Shown one piece after another: positions 42,917 to 51,321 of a DNA stretch of 56,444 nt. The position numbers and the translations under genes were made by a program. The DNA is from Porphyromonadaceae bacterium FC4. Its GTDB lineage: Bacteria; Bacteroidota; Bacteroidia; Bacteroidales; Porphyromonadaceae. The notes under the pieces are model-generated. The model did no database searches. It worked only from the letters and a program-made list of their open reading frames with translations, and had not been told where the DNA came from. The first letter of the stretch is position 1; the number at the start of each line of letters is the position of its first letter. The stretch spans positions 1,688,242 to 1,744,685 of the forward strand of contig LT635553.1 in assembly GCA_900120395.1 (NCBI GenBank), read 5' to 3'.

Positions 42917-44704
42917 ATGAAGCATATTCGCAACTTTTGTATCATCGCTCATATTGACCACGGAAAGAGCACCCTCGCCGACCGGCTGCTGGAGTACACG
43001 CAGACGGTCTCCGACCGGGATGCCCAGGACCAGGTGCTGGACAATATGGACCTAGAGCGTGAGCGCGGGATAACCATCAAGAGCCACGCTATCCAGATGG
43101 ACTACACGCTCGATGGACAAGAGTATGTGCTCAACCTGATCGACACCCCGGGGCACGTGGACTTTTCGTACGAAGTGTCGCGCTCCATCGCTGCCTGTGA
43201 GGGGGCACTGCTCATCGTAGATGCTTCGCAGGGCATCCAGGCACAGACGATATCCAACCTCTATATGGCACTGGAGCATGACCTCACCATCATACCGGTG
43301 CTCAATAAGATCGACCTGCCCAGCGCTCAGCCGGACGAGATGGCTGATGAGGTGGTCAACCTCCTGGGGTGCGAGCGTGATGAGATCTTGCTCGCCAGCG
43401 GAAAGACCGGGCAAGGCGTGCCGGAGATCCTGGAGGCGATCGTGCACCGCATACCGGCACCGAAGGGTGACCCGAGTGCTCCGCTGCAGTGCCTGATCTT
43501 TGACTCCGTCTTCAACCCGTTCAGAGGGATCATTGCGTACTTCAAGGTAGTGAGCGGAGTCATCCACCAGGGCGACCAGGTGAAGTTCATCAACACCGGC
43601 AAGGAGTACGAGGCAGACGAGGTGGGTACGCTCAAGCTGGGCATGATGGCCAAAAAAGAGATACGTACCGGCGACGTGGGGTACATCATCTCCGGGATCA
43701 AGACCTCCAGCGAGGTAAAGGTGGGAGATACCATCACGACGGTAAAGGATGGAGCCAAGACAGCGATAGCGGGGTTTGAGGAGGTGAAGCCGATGGTCTT
43801 CGCCGGAGTTTACCCGATTGCGCCGGAGGAATTTGAGAACCTCAGAACCTCTCTGGAGAAGCTCCAGCTCAACGACGCGTCCCTGACTTTTCAGCCGGAG
43901 AGCTCTGCAGCACTCGGCTTTGGATTTAGGTGCGGCTTTCTCGGCTTGCTCCATATGGAGATCATACAGGAGCGGCTGGACAGGGAGTACAACATGAGTG
44001 TCATCACGACCGTGCCCAACGTGTCGTACAAGGTGTACACCAAGCAGGGCAATGTCCTCGAGGTGCACAACCCCTCCGGAATGCCGGAGCCGGTGAACAT
44101 AGACCACATAGAGGAGCCATACATACGGGCGAGCGTCATCACGACGACCGACTACATCGGACCAATCATGACCCTCTGCCTCGGGAAGCGGGGAGAGCTG
44201 GTGCGGCAGGACTACCTCTATGGCAACCGCATAGAGCTGACCTATGACATGCCTCTGGGTGAGATCGTCATTGACTTTTACGACAAGCTGAAGAGTGTAT
44301 CCAGAGGCTATGCCTCCTTTGACTACCACATACAGGACTACCGAGCGTCCAAGCTGGTGAAGGTCGACATCCTCCTCAATGGCGAGCAGGTCGATGCCCT
44401 CACGCTGCTCACACACATAGACAACGCAGAGACGATGGGTAGACGCATGTGCGAAAAACTGAAGGAGCTGATCCCGAGGCAACAGTTTGAGATCGCCATC
44501 CAGGCTGCCATAGGGTCCAAGATCATCGCACGAGAGACGATCAAGGCAGTCCGCAAGGACGTCACGGCAAAGTGCTACGGTGGTGACGTGTCGCGTAAGC
44601 GTAAGCTCCTGGAGAAGCAAAAGGAGGGTAAGAAGCGAATGAAGCAGATAGGTACGGTGGAAGTGCCCCAGAAGGCTTTCCTGGCTGTACTGAAGCTGGA
44701 CTAA
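42917..44704 (+). CDS. lepA: Elongation factor 4
   Basis: Ribosome-associated GTPase that helps 30S biogenesis and elongation under stress. The 595 residues show all G motifs: AHIDHGKST (G1), RERGIT (G2), DTPGHVDF (G3), NKIDLP (G4). The C-terminal part has the LepA-specific [20 protein letters not shown] and [20 protein letters not shown]. dnaB follows 39 bp downstream. Confidence 0.97.
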   Translation: MKHIRNFCIIAHIDHGKSTLADRLLEYTQTVSDRDAQDQVLDNMDLERERGITIKSHAIQMDYTLDGQEYVLNLIDTPGHVDFSYEVSRSIAACEGALLIVDASQGIQAQTISNLYMALEHDLTIIPVLNKIDLPSAQPDEMADEVVNLLGCERDEILLASGKTGQGVPEILEAIVHRIPAPKGDPSAPLQCLIFDSVFNPFRGIIAYFKVVSGVIHQGDQVKFINTGKEYEADEVGTLKLGMMAKKEIRTGDVGYIISGIKTSSEVKVGDTITTVKDGAKTAIAGFEEVKPMVFAGVYPIAPEEFENLRTSLEKLQLNDASLTFQPESSAALGFGFRCGFLGLLHMEIIQERLDREYNMSVITTVPNVSYKVYTKQGNVLEVHNPSGMPEPVNIDHIEEPYIRASVITTTDYIGPIMTLCLGKRGELVRQDYLYGNRIELTYDMPLGEIVIDFYDKLKSVSRGYASFDYHIQDYRASKLVKVDILLNGEQVDALTLLTHIDNAETMGRRMCEKLKELIPRQQFEIAIQAAIGSKIIARETIKAVRKDVTAKCYGGDVSRKRKLLEKQKEGKKRMKQIGTVEVPQKAFLAVLKLD

Positions 44705-44743
44705 ACAGATACAACAAGGAACAACACCAATAACCAAATATCT

Positions 44744-46294
44744 ATGTCTCCACAAGACAATAGTGCTGCCGCAAACGAATCTGCCGAGATGGGCAAAAAG
44801 CTGAAGGGTCCTCTGTCTCAGCGGACGTCGCTCATTCCTCAGAATGTAGCTAAGGCACTATCCAACGCCATACCGCCCAACAACCTTGAGATCGAGCGAC
44901 TCGTGCTGGGTGCTCTGGTGCTGGAGAAGGATGCCTTTTCTCAAGTCGATGAGATCCTGGAGGAGGACTGCTTTTACGACCCAAAGAATAAGCTGGTCTT
45001 CAAAGCCATCCAGATGCTTGCACTGGAGGAGAAGCCCATAGACATCCAGACGGTCATCGAGCAACTCAAGCTCAATGGGGACCTAAAAAAGACGCAGGCT
45101 CTCACCTATGTGCCCACACTGGCAGCAATCGTCAATAGTACCGCCCACCTGGAGGCGCACTCCCGCTTGCTCTACGACAAGATGGTACAGCGTCAGCTCA
45201 TCTCCTTTGGCAATGAGGTCATCAAGAACGCTTTTGACGAAGAGATCAGCGTACTGGACACCATGCAGGAGGCAGAGTCACGCCTTTTTGAGATCACGCA
45301 GGGTGCCAATAAGGATGACGTGCAGCGTGTCAATGAGCTGATCAACAACACCATCAACGAGATCCAGAAAGCGGCAACCCGTACCGATGGTATGAGCGGG
45401 GTGGAGACGGGATTCCCCGACATCGACAAAGTCACCTCCGGATGGCAAAAGAGCGACCTCGTCATCATCGCCGCCCGACCCGCCATGGGTAAGACCGCAC
45501 TTGTCCTGTCCATGGCCCGATCGATGGCAGTGGACTACAATATACCGATCGCTATTTTCAGCCTGGAGATGAGTAAGAACCAGCTGATGACCCGTCTCGT
45601 GGTCAACCACACGGAGATACCCAACGACAGCATCAAGAGAGGGATGCTCACCGACACACAGATCGGACAGCTCACTTCGGGTCTTGGGGAGCTGGAGAGA
45701 GCACCGATATTCATCGACGATAACGCCGGGCTGACCATCTTCGACCTGCGCTCCAAGGCACGCCGTCTGGTCCGCTCCGATGGGGTCCGCGTGATCTTTA
45801 TCGACTACCTACAGCTGATGACCGCCAGCGGACTGAGCAAGAATGCCAACCGCGAGCAGGAGGTCAGCACCATCTCTCGCTCGCTCAAGCAGCTGGCTAA
45901 GGAGCTGGACATCACGGTCATCGCGCTCTCGCAGCTCAACCGTGGTGTGGAGCAGCGCGAAGGCAAGCAACCGCAGCTCTCCGACCTCCGTGAGTCCGGA
46001 GCAATCGAGCAGGATGCCGATATGGTCTGCTTCATCCACCGACCGGAGTACTACGGTATCGTGGAGAGCAAGGACGGAAAGGATATGAGAGGCATGGCGG
46101 AGTACATCATCGCCAAGCACCGTAATGGTCCGACTGGGACGATCTACCTACAGTTTCAGAGCGATATCATCAAGTTTCGCCCGGAGCACCAGTCGATGTC
46201 GGACATGGGGTACCTGAAAACAGTAGAGTCGAAGCTCAATACTCCGGTCAATCCTCTGGCAGATCATGATGACGAAGACTCCTTTGCCCCCTGA
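44744..46294 (+). CDS. dnaB: Replicative DNA helicase DnaB
   Basis: Hexameric 5'-3' helicase that unwinds the replication fork. After a polar N-terminal extension of about 40 residues come the DnaB N domain (NNLEIERLVLGALVLEKDAF), a linker, and a RecA-like ATPase. The ATPase has Walker A ARPAMGKTA near 244-252, Walker B VIFIDYLQLM, and the arginine-finger region SDLRESGAIEQDADMV. 516 residues, normal length. Confidence 0.97.
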   Translation: MSPQDNSAAANESAEMGKKLKGPLSQRTSLIPQNVAKALSNAIPPNNLEIERLVLGALVLEKDAFSQVDEILEEDCFYDPKNKLVFKAIQMLALEEKPIDIQTVIEQLKLNGDLKKTQALTYVPTLAAIVNSTAHLEAHSRLLYDKMVQRQLISFGNEVIKNAFDEEISVLDTMQEAESRLFEITQGANKDDVQRVNELINNTINEIQKAATRTDGMSGVETGFPDIDKVTSGWQKSDLVIIAARPAMGKTALVLSMARSMAVDYNIPIAIFSLEMSKNQLMTRLVVNHTEIPNDSIKRGMLTDTQIGQLTSGLGELERAPIFIDDNAGLTIFDLRSKARRLVRSDGVRVIFIDYLQLMTASGLSKNANREQEVSTISRSLKQLAKELDITVIALSQLNRGVEQREGKQPQLSDLRESGAIEQDADMVCFIHRPEYYGIVESKDGKDMRGMAEYIIAKHRNGPTGTIYLQFQSDIIKFRPEHQSMSDMGYLKTVESKLNTPVNPLADHDDEDSFAP

Positions 46295-46365
46295 TCACAC
46301 AAGTTTAGAAGCATTCATAACACCAAATACAAACCCATTTAATCACTCAGTAAATCAAACATATT

Positions 46366-46794
46366 ATGGCGCAATTTTGGAAAGAGTTTAAGGAATTTGC
46401 CGTCAAAGGCAACGTTGTCGACATGGCTATCGGTGTCATCATCGGTGGAGCCTTTGGAAAAATCGTCACCTCTCTGGTGAACGACATCATCATGCCACCG
46501 ATAGGCATGCTGCTGGGCAAGGTCAACTTCTCCGACCTCAAGTACGTACTCAGTGAAGCCGTGATGGAAGGCGACACGGTCGTCAAGCCGGAAGCAGCAA
46601 TCATGTACGGGCAGTTCATCCAGACGGTCCTGGACTTCCTGATCATCGCCTTCTGTATCTTCTCTGTCGTCAAGACGGTCAATGTGATGAAGCACGAGCA
46701 CGAACAGAAGCAAGAGCCTGCACCGGCTACACCTCCTGAGGACATCCTTCTCCTCCGTGAGATCAGAGACGAACTCAAGAAACAACAAAAGTAA
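46366..46794 (+). CDS. mscL: Large-conductance mechanosensitive channel
   Basis: Homopentameric inner-membrane valve that opens under osmotic stress. The 142 residues show the N-terminal amphipathic helix [20 protein letters not shown], first helix [21 protein letters not shown], second helix [16 protein letters not shown], and the C-terminal charged bundle LLREIRDEL. menA begins 18 bp downstream. Confidence 0.96.
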   Translation: MAQFWKEFKEFAVKGNVVDMAIGVIIGGAFGKIVTSLVNDIIMPPIGMLLGKVNFSDLKYVLSEAVMEGDTVVKPEAAIMYGQFIQTVLDFLIIAFCIFSVVKTVNVMKHEHEQKQEPAPATPPEDILLLREIRDELKKQQK

Positions 46795-46812
46795 TCACCA
46801 TACTTCATCGAT

Positions 46813-47706
46813 ATGAAGAACGGTCACTCTCTGAGACAATGGCTGGAGACTGTACGGTATTGGTCTTTTCCCATGTCTCTTTGTCCGGTGGTAGCTACCG
46901 TTGCGTACCTCTACTGGAGGGGTGAGACAGTAGATGCCGTGGCGGCAGTAGCTGCCATGGTAGCTATTGTTTTATTCCAGGCAGCGGGGAACCTCATCAG
47001 CGACTACAACGACTTTCGCACCGGCGTAGACAGCGAGAAATCCTACGGCGTTGACCTGTTGGTAAAGGGGACGTTTACCCCAAAAGAATACCTCATCGAG
47101 GCGGTCATCATCCTGACTCTCTCGCTTGCACTGGGGCTCATGCTCGTATTCAGAGGAGGGGGACTGCCTCTCTTCTTGATAGGCTTAGCGGGATTGTTGC
47201 TAGCAGTTTTCTACAGTCCGCTCAAGTCCCGTGCTCTAGGGGATCTGGATATTTTCCTGGTCTATGCCCTCTTTGCGATTACCGGCACCTCCTATGCGGT
47301 GACCGGAGACTTGCACCCCGAGTCACTGGTACTGATGATGCCCATCGGACTGATCACGGTAGCCGTCCTGCATGCCAACAACACTCGAGACATCGAGACG
47401 GACCGTGAGGCAGGCATCCGCACAGTGGCGATGATTCTTGGATACGATCGGTCGATCAGGCTCTACGTAGCCTACATCTTCCTACCCTTCCTCTTTGTCA
47501 TCGCGGGAGTACTCGCCGGGCTGCTTCCTTGGACTGCCCTACTCTGCCTGATTACCGCTCCACTCAGCTACAAGATTGCGAAAGGCATCACGCACTTACC
47601 GAGCGATGATCAGAGGATACGCGACCTGGACCAACGCACCGCTATGCTCCAGCTGAGCTTCACGACCACCCTCATTATCGGTATATGTATAGGCATATGG
47701 CTATAG
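46813..47706 (+). CDS. menA: 1,4-dihydroxy-2-naphthoate polyprenyltransferase
   Basis: Adds the isoprenoid tail to dihydroxynaphthoate in menaquinone synthesis, in the inner membrane. The 297 residues form a UbiA-type multi-helix protein with both aspartate motifs: NLISDYNDFRTGVD and NNTRDIETDREAGI. Menaquinone is the likely donor for the cytochrome bd encoded in this window. The next gene overlaps its end. Confidence 0.9.
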   Translation: MKNGHSLRQWLETVRYWSFPMSLCPVVATVAYLYWRGETVDAVAAVAAMVAIVLFQAAGNLISDYNDFRTGVDSEKSYGVDLLVKGTFTPKEYLIEAVIILTLSLALGLMLVFRGGGLPLFLIGLAGLLLAVFYSPLKSRALGDLDIFLVYALFAITGTSYAVTGDLHPESLVLMMPIGLITVAVLHANNTRDIETDREAGIRTVAMILGYDRSIRLYVAYIFLPFLFVIAGVLAGLLPWTALLCLITAPLSYKIAKGITHLPSDDQRIRDLDQRTAMLQLSFTTTLIIGICIGIWL

Positions 47707-48374
47707 ATCACAAAAAGGAAAACGTCCGACTCACGGTACATCTCTTGATCGTTGTACTGCTGTGGGGACTCATGTTCGCACCGTTTAGCCCGGTCACAGG
47801 CAGCTTTTGGTACCTGATGACGGCATCTGCTATCCTCCTCAGCTCCCTCGCGCTTACTTCCAGCGATGTGGGGCATCGGTTTGTCGACCTATTCAAAATG
47901 GATCCGCTTCGTCAGCTCGGTCTGTCGGTCGTCATTGCTGCGGTGCTCTACGGAGTATTCGTACTGGGCGACTACGTTGCCCGACTGCTCTTTGGCTTCG
48001 CAGCCGAGGGTATCGACAGCATCTACAGTCTGAGGAGTCAGGCCTCGCCCACAATGATTGCCATCGTGCTGATCTGTATCATAGGTCCGGCAGAGGAGAT
48101 CTTTTGGCGGGGATACATTCAGCAGACCCTGTGCAAGCGATTTAGCCGCTCAGGCGAAGAGACACTTCGTACCCGCCTACTGGCATTCGTGGTCGCCACA
48201 GCCATATACACGCTTATACACATCTGGTCCGGCAACATCATGCTGATCCTCGCTGCTATGGTAGCGGGTGGTCTCTGGGGACTCCTGTATGCGCTCAAGC
48301 CCGAGTGGTTCCCTGCCATCCTGATCTCCCATGCTCTGTGGGATGCCTGCGCCTTTGTCTTCTTCCCCATCTAA
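47697..48374 (+). CDS. CPBP-family intramembrane metalloprotease
   Basis: A multi-helix protein of about 225 residues with the CPBP (CAAX protease and bacteriocin-processing) motifs: PAEEIFWRGYIQ (EExxxR), a His in YTLIHIWSG, and the terminal SHALWDACAF. Family members are membrane glutamic-type proteases, often in maturation or self-immunity; no substrate is suggested here. The ATG at 47697 overlaps menA by 10 bp; an alternative ATG at 47685 overlaps by 22 bp. Last gene of mscL-menA-CPBP. Confidence 0.85.
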   Translation: MAIDHKKENVRLTVHLLIVVLLWGLMFAPFSPVTGSFWYLMTASAILLSSLALTSSDVGHRFVDLFKMDPLRQLGLSVVIAAVLYGVFVLGDYVARLLFGFAAEGIDSIYSLRSQASPTMIAIVLICIIGPAEEIFWRGYIQQTLCKRFSRSGEETLRTRLLAFVVATAIYTLIHIWSGNIMLILAAMVAGGLWGLLYALKPEWFPAILISHALWDACAFVFFPI

Positions 48375-48405
48375 AGAACGGACGGAGGACCGCCGCACAA
48401 CATGC

Positions 48406-48442
48406 AAAAAGCACCCGACCCATCAAGGTCAGGTGCTTTTTT
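48406..48442 (+). terminator. Terminator after the CPBP gene
   Basis: A 15-bp stem with one mismatch (AAAAAGCACCCGACC against GGTCAGGTGCTTTTT), 6-nt loop, ending in six T. Confidence 0.85.
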
Positions 48443-48453
48443 CGTTGACGCTC

Positions 48454-48502
48454 AGCTGCTCTTTCCTAGAAAATCCAGGACTTTTTCACACGAAGAGCAG
48501 CT
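48454..48502 (-). terminator. Hairpin downstream of the NagB-like/PIG-L gene
   Basis: Perfect 10-bp arms (AGCTGCTCTT and complement) enclose a second small stem (TCCT/AGGA). It starts 18 bp beyond the stop codon at 48520. No T-run, so it may act as a 3' stabiliser rather than a terminator. Confidence 0.5.
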
Positions 48503-48519
48503 AAGCCGGTACTTGAAGA

Positions 48520-50505
48520 TCAGTCAATGGGATGGTAGCGCACAAAGGCCTCGATCGCTTCATAAGTAGCCAGTCCCAGGCTTGCGTAGAGGTGTGCAGT
48601 GGCTTTGTTGCGATCCTCTGAGCGTTGCCAAAAGAGCCGCTCGTCATCTCCCAAGAACGGTGCAGCCTCCATCTGTGACTGGTGTTTCAGGATCGAGTTG
48701 CGCTTGAACCTCAGCTGCTCGGGGCTCATCGGCACCGCCATCTCGATATTCTCGATGTCCCACTCAGCCCAGGCGCCGCGGTACATCCAGATCCAGCAGT
48801 CCTTCATCCACGCCTCATCCTTGAGCTCATCGATCGCAGCGAGGGCAGCGTTGAGTGCCACGCGGTGGGTACCGTGTGGGTCGGCGAGGTCTCCGGCAAC
48901 GAAGATCTGCTGAGGCTTCAGCTCACGTAGTAGGTCCATCACGATATGCACATCCTTCTCGGAGATGGGGTTTTTCTTGATGGCACCGGTCTCATAAAAC
49001 GGCAGGTCGAGGAAGTGTACATGATCCTCATCCAGTCCGATGAAGCGATCAGCAGTGCGTGCTTCCTCGCGGCGGATGGTACCCTTCAGGAAACGCACCT
49101 CCTCCGTCTCTATCGACCCCTCCTCCTTTTCGTGCAGGAGGAAGTGACGCAGACGAAGGGTATAGTCCATGAGCTCTCCTTCACCGTGTCCCTTCTCCTT
49201 GAGCACATTGCGGAGGAAAGAGAGGTAGCGGATCACCTCTTCGTCATTCACGGCGATATTGCCCGAGGTCTCATACGCCACATGCACGTCATGGCCCTGC
49301 TCCACCAGCCGGTGAAATGTTCCACCCATGGAGATCACATCGTCATCCGGGTGCGGGCTAAAGATCAGGACTCTCTTGGGGTGCGGCACGGCACGCTCGG
49401 GACGATTGGTATCGTCAGCGTTGGGCTTGCCACCCGGCCACCCGGTGATGGTATGCTGGATGCTGTTGAAGACTCTGATATTCACATCGTACGCCGAGCC
49501 GTAGAGAGTGAGTAGCTCACCCAGCTGATGGTCGGAGTAGTCCTGGTTGGTCAGGTTGAGGATCGGCTTATTGACTTTCTTGCAGAGCCATACGATCGCA
49601 CGGCGGATGAGCTTATCCGTCCACTCCAGAGAGGTGACACGCCAGGGGTGCATGATACGGGTGAGCTTCTCTGCTGCATGCAGGTCGCAGTAGATCTGAG
49701 CATTGGGGTGCGACTGCAGCAGTGAGGCAGGGACACTGTCGGTGGTGCTTCCCTCCACCACCTTACGCAGGATATCCGCCTTTGCTTCGCCAAAGGCCAG
49801 CAGGATCACCCGACGCGCCTTGAGCACCTCACCGAGGTTGAGCGTGATCGCCGTAGCGGGGACATTTTCCTTGGTGTTGAACGTGCTGACCGCTTCATTG
49901 CGAGAAGTCTCATCCAGCACCGTGAGACGCAGTCCGTTGGTCACGACGGATCCGGGAGGATTCAGTCCGATAGAGGCACGGCGTCCGATGCCCAGTATGA
50001 TCGTGTCGATGCCCCCCAGTGACGTGAGGTCCCGGTAGTACTGCTCCCAAGCTTTGCTGATCTCGTTCTGATCTACGGAGAGATCAAAGACGTGGATGTT
50101 TTGCTCAGGGATATCTATATGATCCAAAAAATCGGTGCGGAGGCTTGCCAGTACACCTTCGTCTGCAGACTTGAGCGGGAAAAACTCATACATCGGGAAG
50201 ATGTGGACGTTCTTGAACGAAAGCCCGTCTCTCTTATGAAGCTCGCAGAGCTCCCTGAGGGTCGCATTGGGGCTGACACCACCGGAGATCACCAGGGTGT
50301 AGTGCTCACCTGCGGATGCTTTCGCACGAATATCCATAGCGATGCTCTGAGCCGCTACTCGTGCAGCCTCTTCTTCGGAGGCAAAAATGTTGGTATTGAG
50401 TCGCTCAAATGAAGTGAGGACGCTCTGCTCATAAGCGTTGATGGGCTTGTAGAGACGCTCATCCACTTGATCGAGAACAATGTGTGAACTAAGGTTGAGT
50501 CTCAT
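48520..50505 (-). CDS. NagB-like/PIG-L deacetylase fusion protein
   Basis: A 661-residue fusion typical of Bacteroidota and often annotated as glucosamine-6-phosphate deaminase. The N-terminal half (about 30-270) has the NagB fold (TLVISGGVSPNATLREL). However, the catalytic residues of NagB are replaced: the D72 position reads PMYEF, and the D141-G-H143...E148 loop reads GIGRRASIGLNPPGS. The C-terminal half (about 380-661) is a PIG-L/LmbE deacetylase with an intact zinc motif SPHPDDDVISMGG and DPHGTHR. The likely activity is therefore N-deacetylation of an amino-sugar, with the NagB half perhaps binding a sugar phosphate. ATG 50505 (MRLNLSSHIVL) is preferred to an in-frame TTG 15 bp upstream. 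Confidence 0.88.
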   Translation of the reverse strand: MRLNLSSHIVLDQVDERLYKPINAYEQSVLTSFERLNTNIFASEEEAARVAAQSIAMDIRAKASAGEHYTLVISGGVSPNATLRELCELHKRDGLSFKNVHIFPMYEFFPLKSADEGVLASLRTDFLDHIDIPEQNIHVFDLSVDQNEISKAWEQYYRDLTSLGGIDTIILGIGRRASIGLNPPGSVVTNGLRLTVLDETSRNEAVSTFNTKENVPATAITLNLGEVLKARRVILLAFGEAKADILRKVVEGSTTDSVPASLLQSHPNAQIYCDLHAAEKLTRIMHPWRVTSLEWTDKLIRRAIVWLCKKVNKPILNLTNQDYSDHQLGELLTLYGSAYDVNIRVFNSIQHTITGWPGGKPNADDTNRPERAVPHPKRVLIFSPHPDDDVISMGGTFHRLVEQGHDVHVAYETSGNIAVNDEEVIRYLSFLRNVLKEKGHGEGELMDYTLRLRHFLLHEKEEGSIETEEVRFLKGTIRREEARTADRFIGLDEDHVHFLDLPFYETGAIKKNPISEKDVHIVMDLLRELKPQQIFVAGDLADPHGTHRVALNAALAAIDELKDEAWMKDCWIWMYRGAWAEWDIENIEMAVPMSPEQLRFKRNSILKHQSQMEAAPFLGDDERLFWQRSEDRNKATAHLYASLGLATYEAIEAFVRYHPID

Positions 50506-50621
50506 ATCATTATGTGACAAAATGTGGAACTACATGTGAACAGTAAAGATAGTAAAAAAACAGCGCAATTAAAAGAGGGCAAGGAGCAAATACCGCCCCC
50601 GAAGGGTCGTTTCTTCATAGA

Positions 50622-50969
50622 CCGGGTGTCGAGGTGCGAAGCACCGAAGACCCCGGGGACACAGCAGGCTGTCCTCTCTTCCACCGACCCCGCTAGGGGT
50701 CGCCATAGGGTCGATCGTTTGGCGACCCCTAAAGAGGTGCCCCTGTGCGACCCCAACGTGCGTCGGGGTCGGGGTTCAAATGCGGACCGTTGCCCCCGGG
50801 TCATGCGCTCCTTCGGAGCTCTGACCCGGGGCTAAATTGTTCGACCCCTTTGGGGTCGTCCTTTCGAGGATGAGGATTTGGGAAAAGGTCGGACGGGGGA
50901 TGGCGACCCCTGGAGGGGTCGAACAACACAGCCCAGGGTCAGAGCTCCGAAGGAGCGAATGACCCTGGG
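50622..50969. repeat. Cluster of extragenic palindromes
   Basis: At least seven inverted repeats lie in 350 bp with no gene. Five use the stem CGACCCC/GGGGTCG (50685-50702, 50748-50771, 50842-50858, 50904-50921, and a longer one AGGGGTCGCC at 50695-50730). Two larger units are nested hairpins: 50794-50831 (CCCCGGGTCA arms) and 50932-50969 (CCCAGGGTCA arms), both with inner stem GCTCC-TTC-GGAGC or its reverse. The unit at 50622-50656 has GGTGC-GAA-GCACC inside. REP-like in appearance; no transposase nearby. Confidence 0.8.
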
Positions 50970-50990
50970 AAAGCGAGCACTCCCCAAAAC

Positions 50991-51016
50991 ACGACTCCGA
51001 CGAACGTTGGAGTCGT
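50991..51016. repeat. Isolated hairpin between palindrome cluster and repeat copy 9
   Basis: ACGACTCC at 50991-50998 pairs with GGAGTCGT at 51009-51016 (10-nt loop). No T-run. No gene is seen in 50506-51321. Confidence 0.5.
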
Positions 51017-51080
51017 ACTACTAAACGGAGATAATCGGGCGAATATCTATATCACTGACAGACAAACAGATATCGACCTC

Positions 51081-51172
51081 AAAAAGTTTCCTACTGGAAA
51101 CCGTTTGCTTCTATCCGTGAAACCGTTTGCTTTCCTACTGGAAACATCCCGCTACTATCCGTCAAATTTTTT
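51081..51172 (-). repeat. Dispersed 92-bp intergenic repeat, copy 9
   Basis: Type B copy in reverse orientation (both loops AGTA on the minus strand). One half-unit has GTTTCACGG, the same change seen in copy 3. Flank GACAAACAGATATC is shared in part with copies 1 and 7. It lies beyond the glgP terminator. Confidence 0.9.
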
Positions 51173-51256
51173 GGCTTGATCTGGAGCGATGAAAAAGCGG
51201 TGCGTTTTTCATGCCATGGTCCCGACTTCTCCCTACCCTTTTTGGCGTAAAAACAA

Positions 51257-51291
51257 AGCACCTCCCATCGCTTGCTTGGATGAGAGGCGCT
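51257..51291 (-). terminator. Terminator of glgP
   Basis: On the minus strand the arms AGCGCCTCTCATC and GATGGGAGGTGCT pair with two mismatches, followed by TTGTTTTT. It lies 30 bp after the glgP stop. Confidence 0.75.
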
Positions 51292-51321
51292 TATACAGAA
51301 CCACACTATGCTAGGGCTGTA

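Noticed and set aside
43052-44755. 567-residue open frame antisense to lepA
   Set aside because: It mirrors lepA codon by codon with His/Leu/Val-rich composition and no recognisable motif; lepA is certain.
50524-50835. 103-residue plus-strand frame in the palindrome cluster
   Set aside because: It is the translation of REP-like palindromes with no protein features.
971-51172. The 92-bp repeat as a CRISPR array or an insertion sequence
   Set aside because: Copies are kilobases apart with no spacers and no cas genes, and there are no terminal inverted repeats or transposase.
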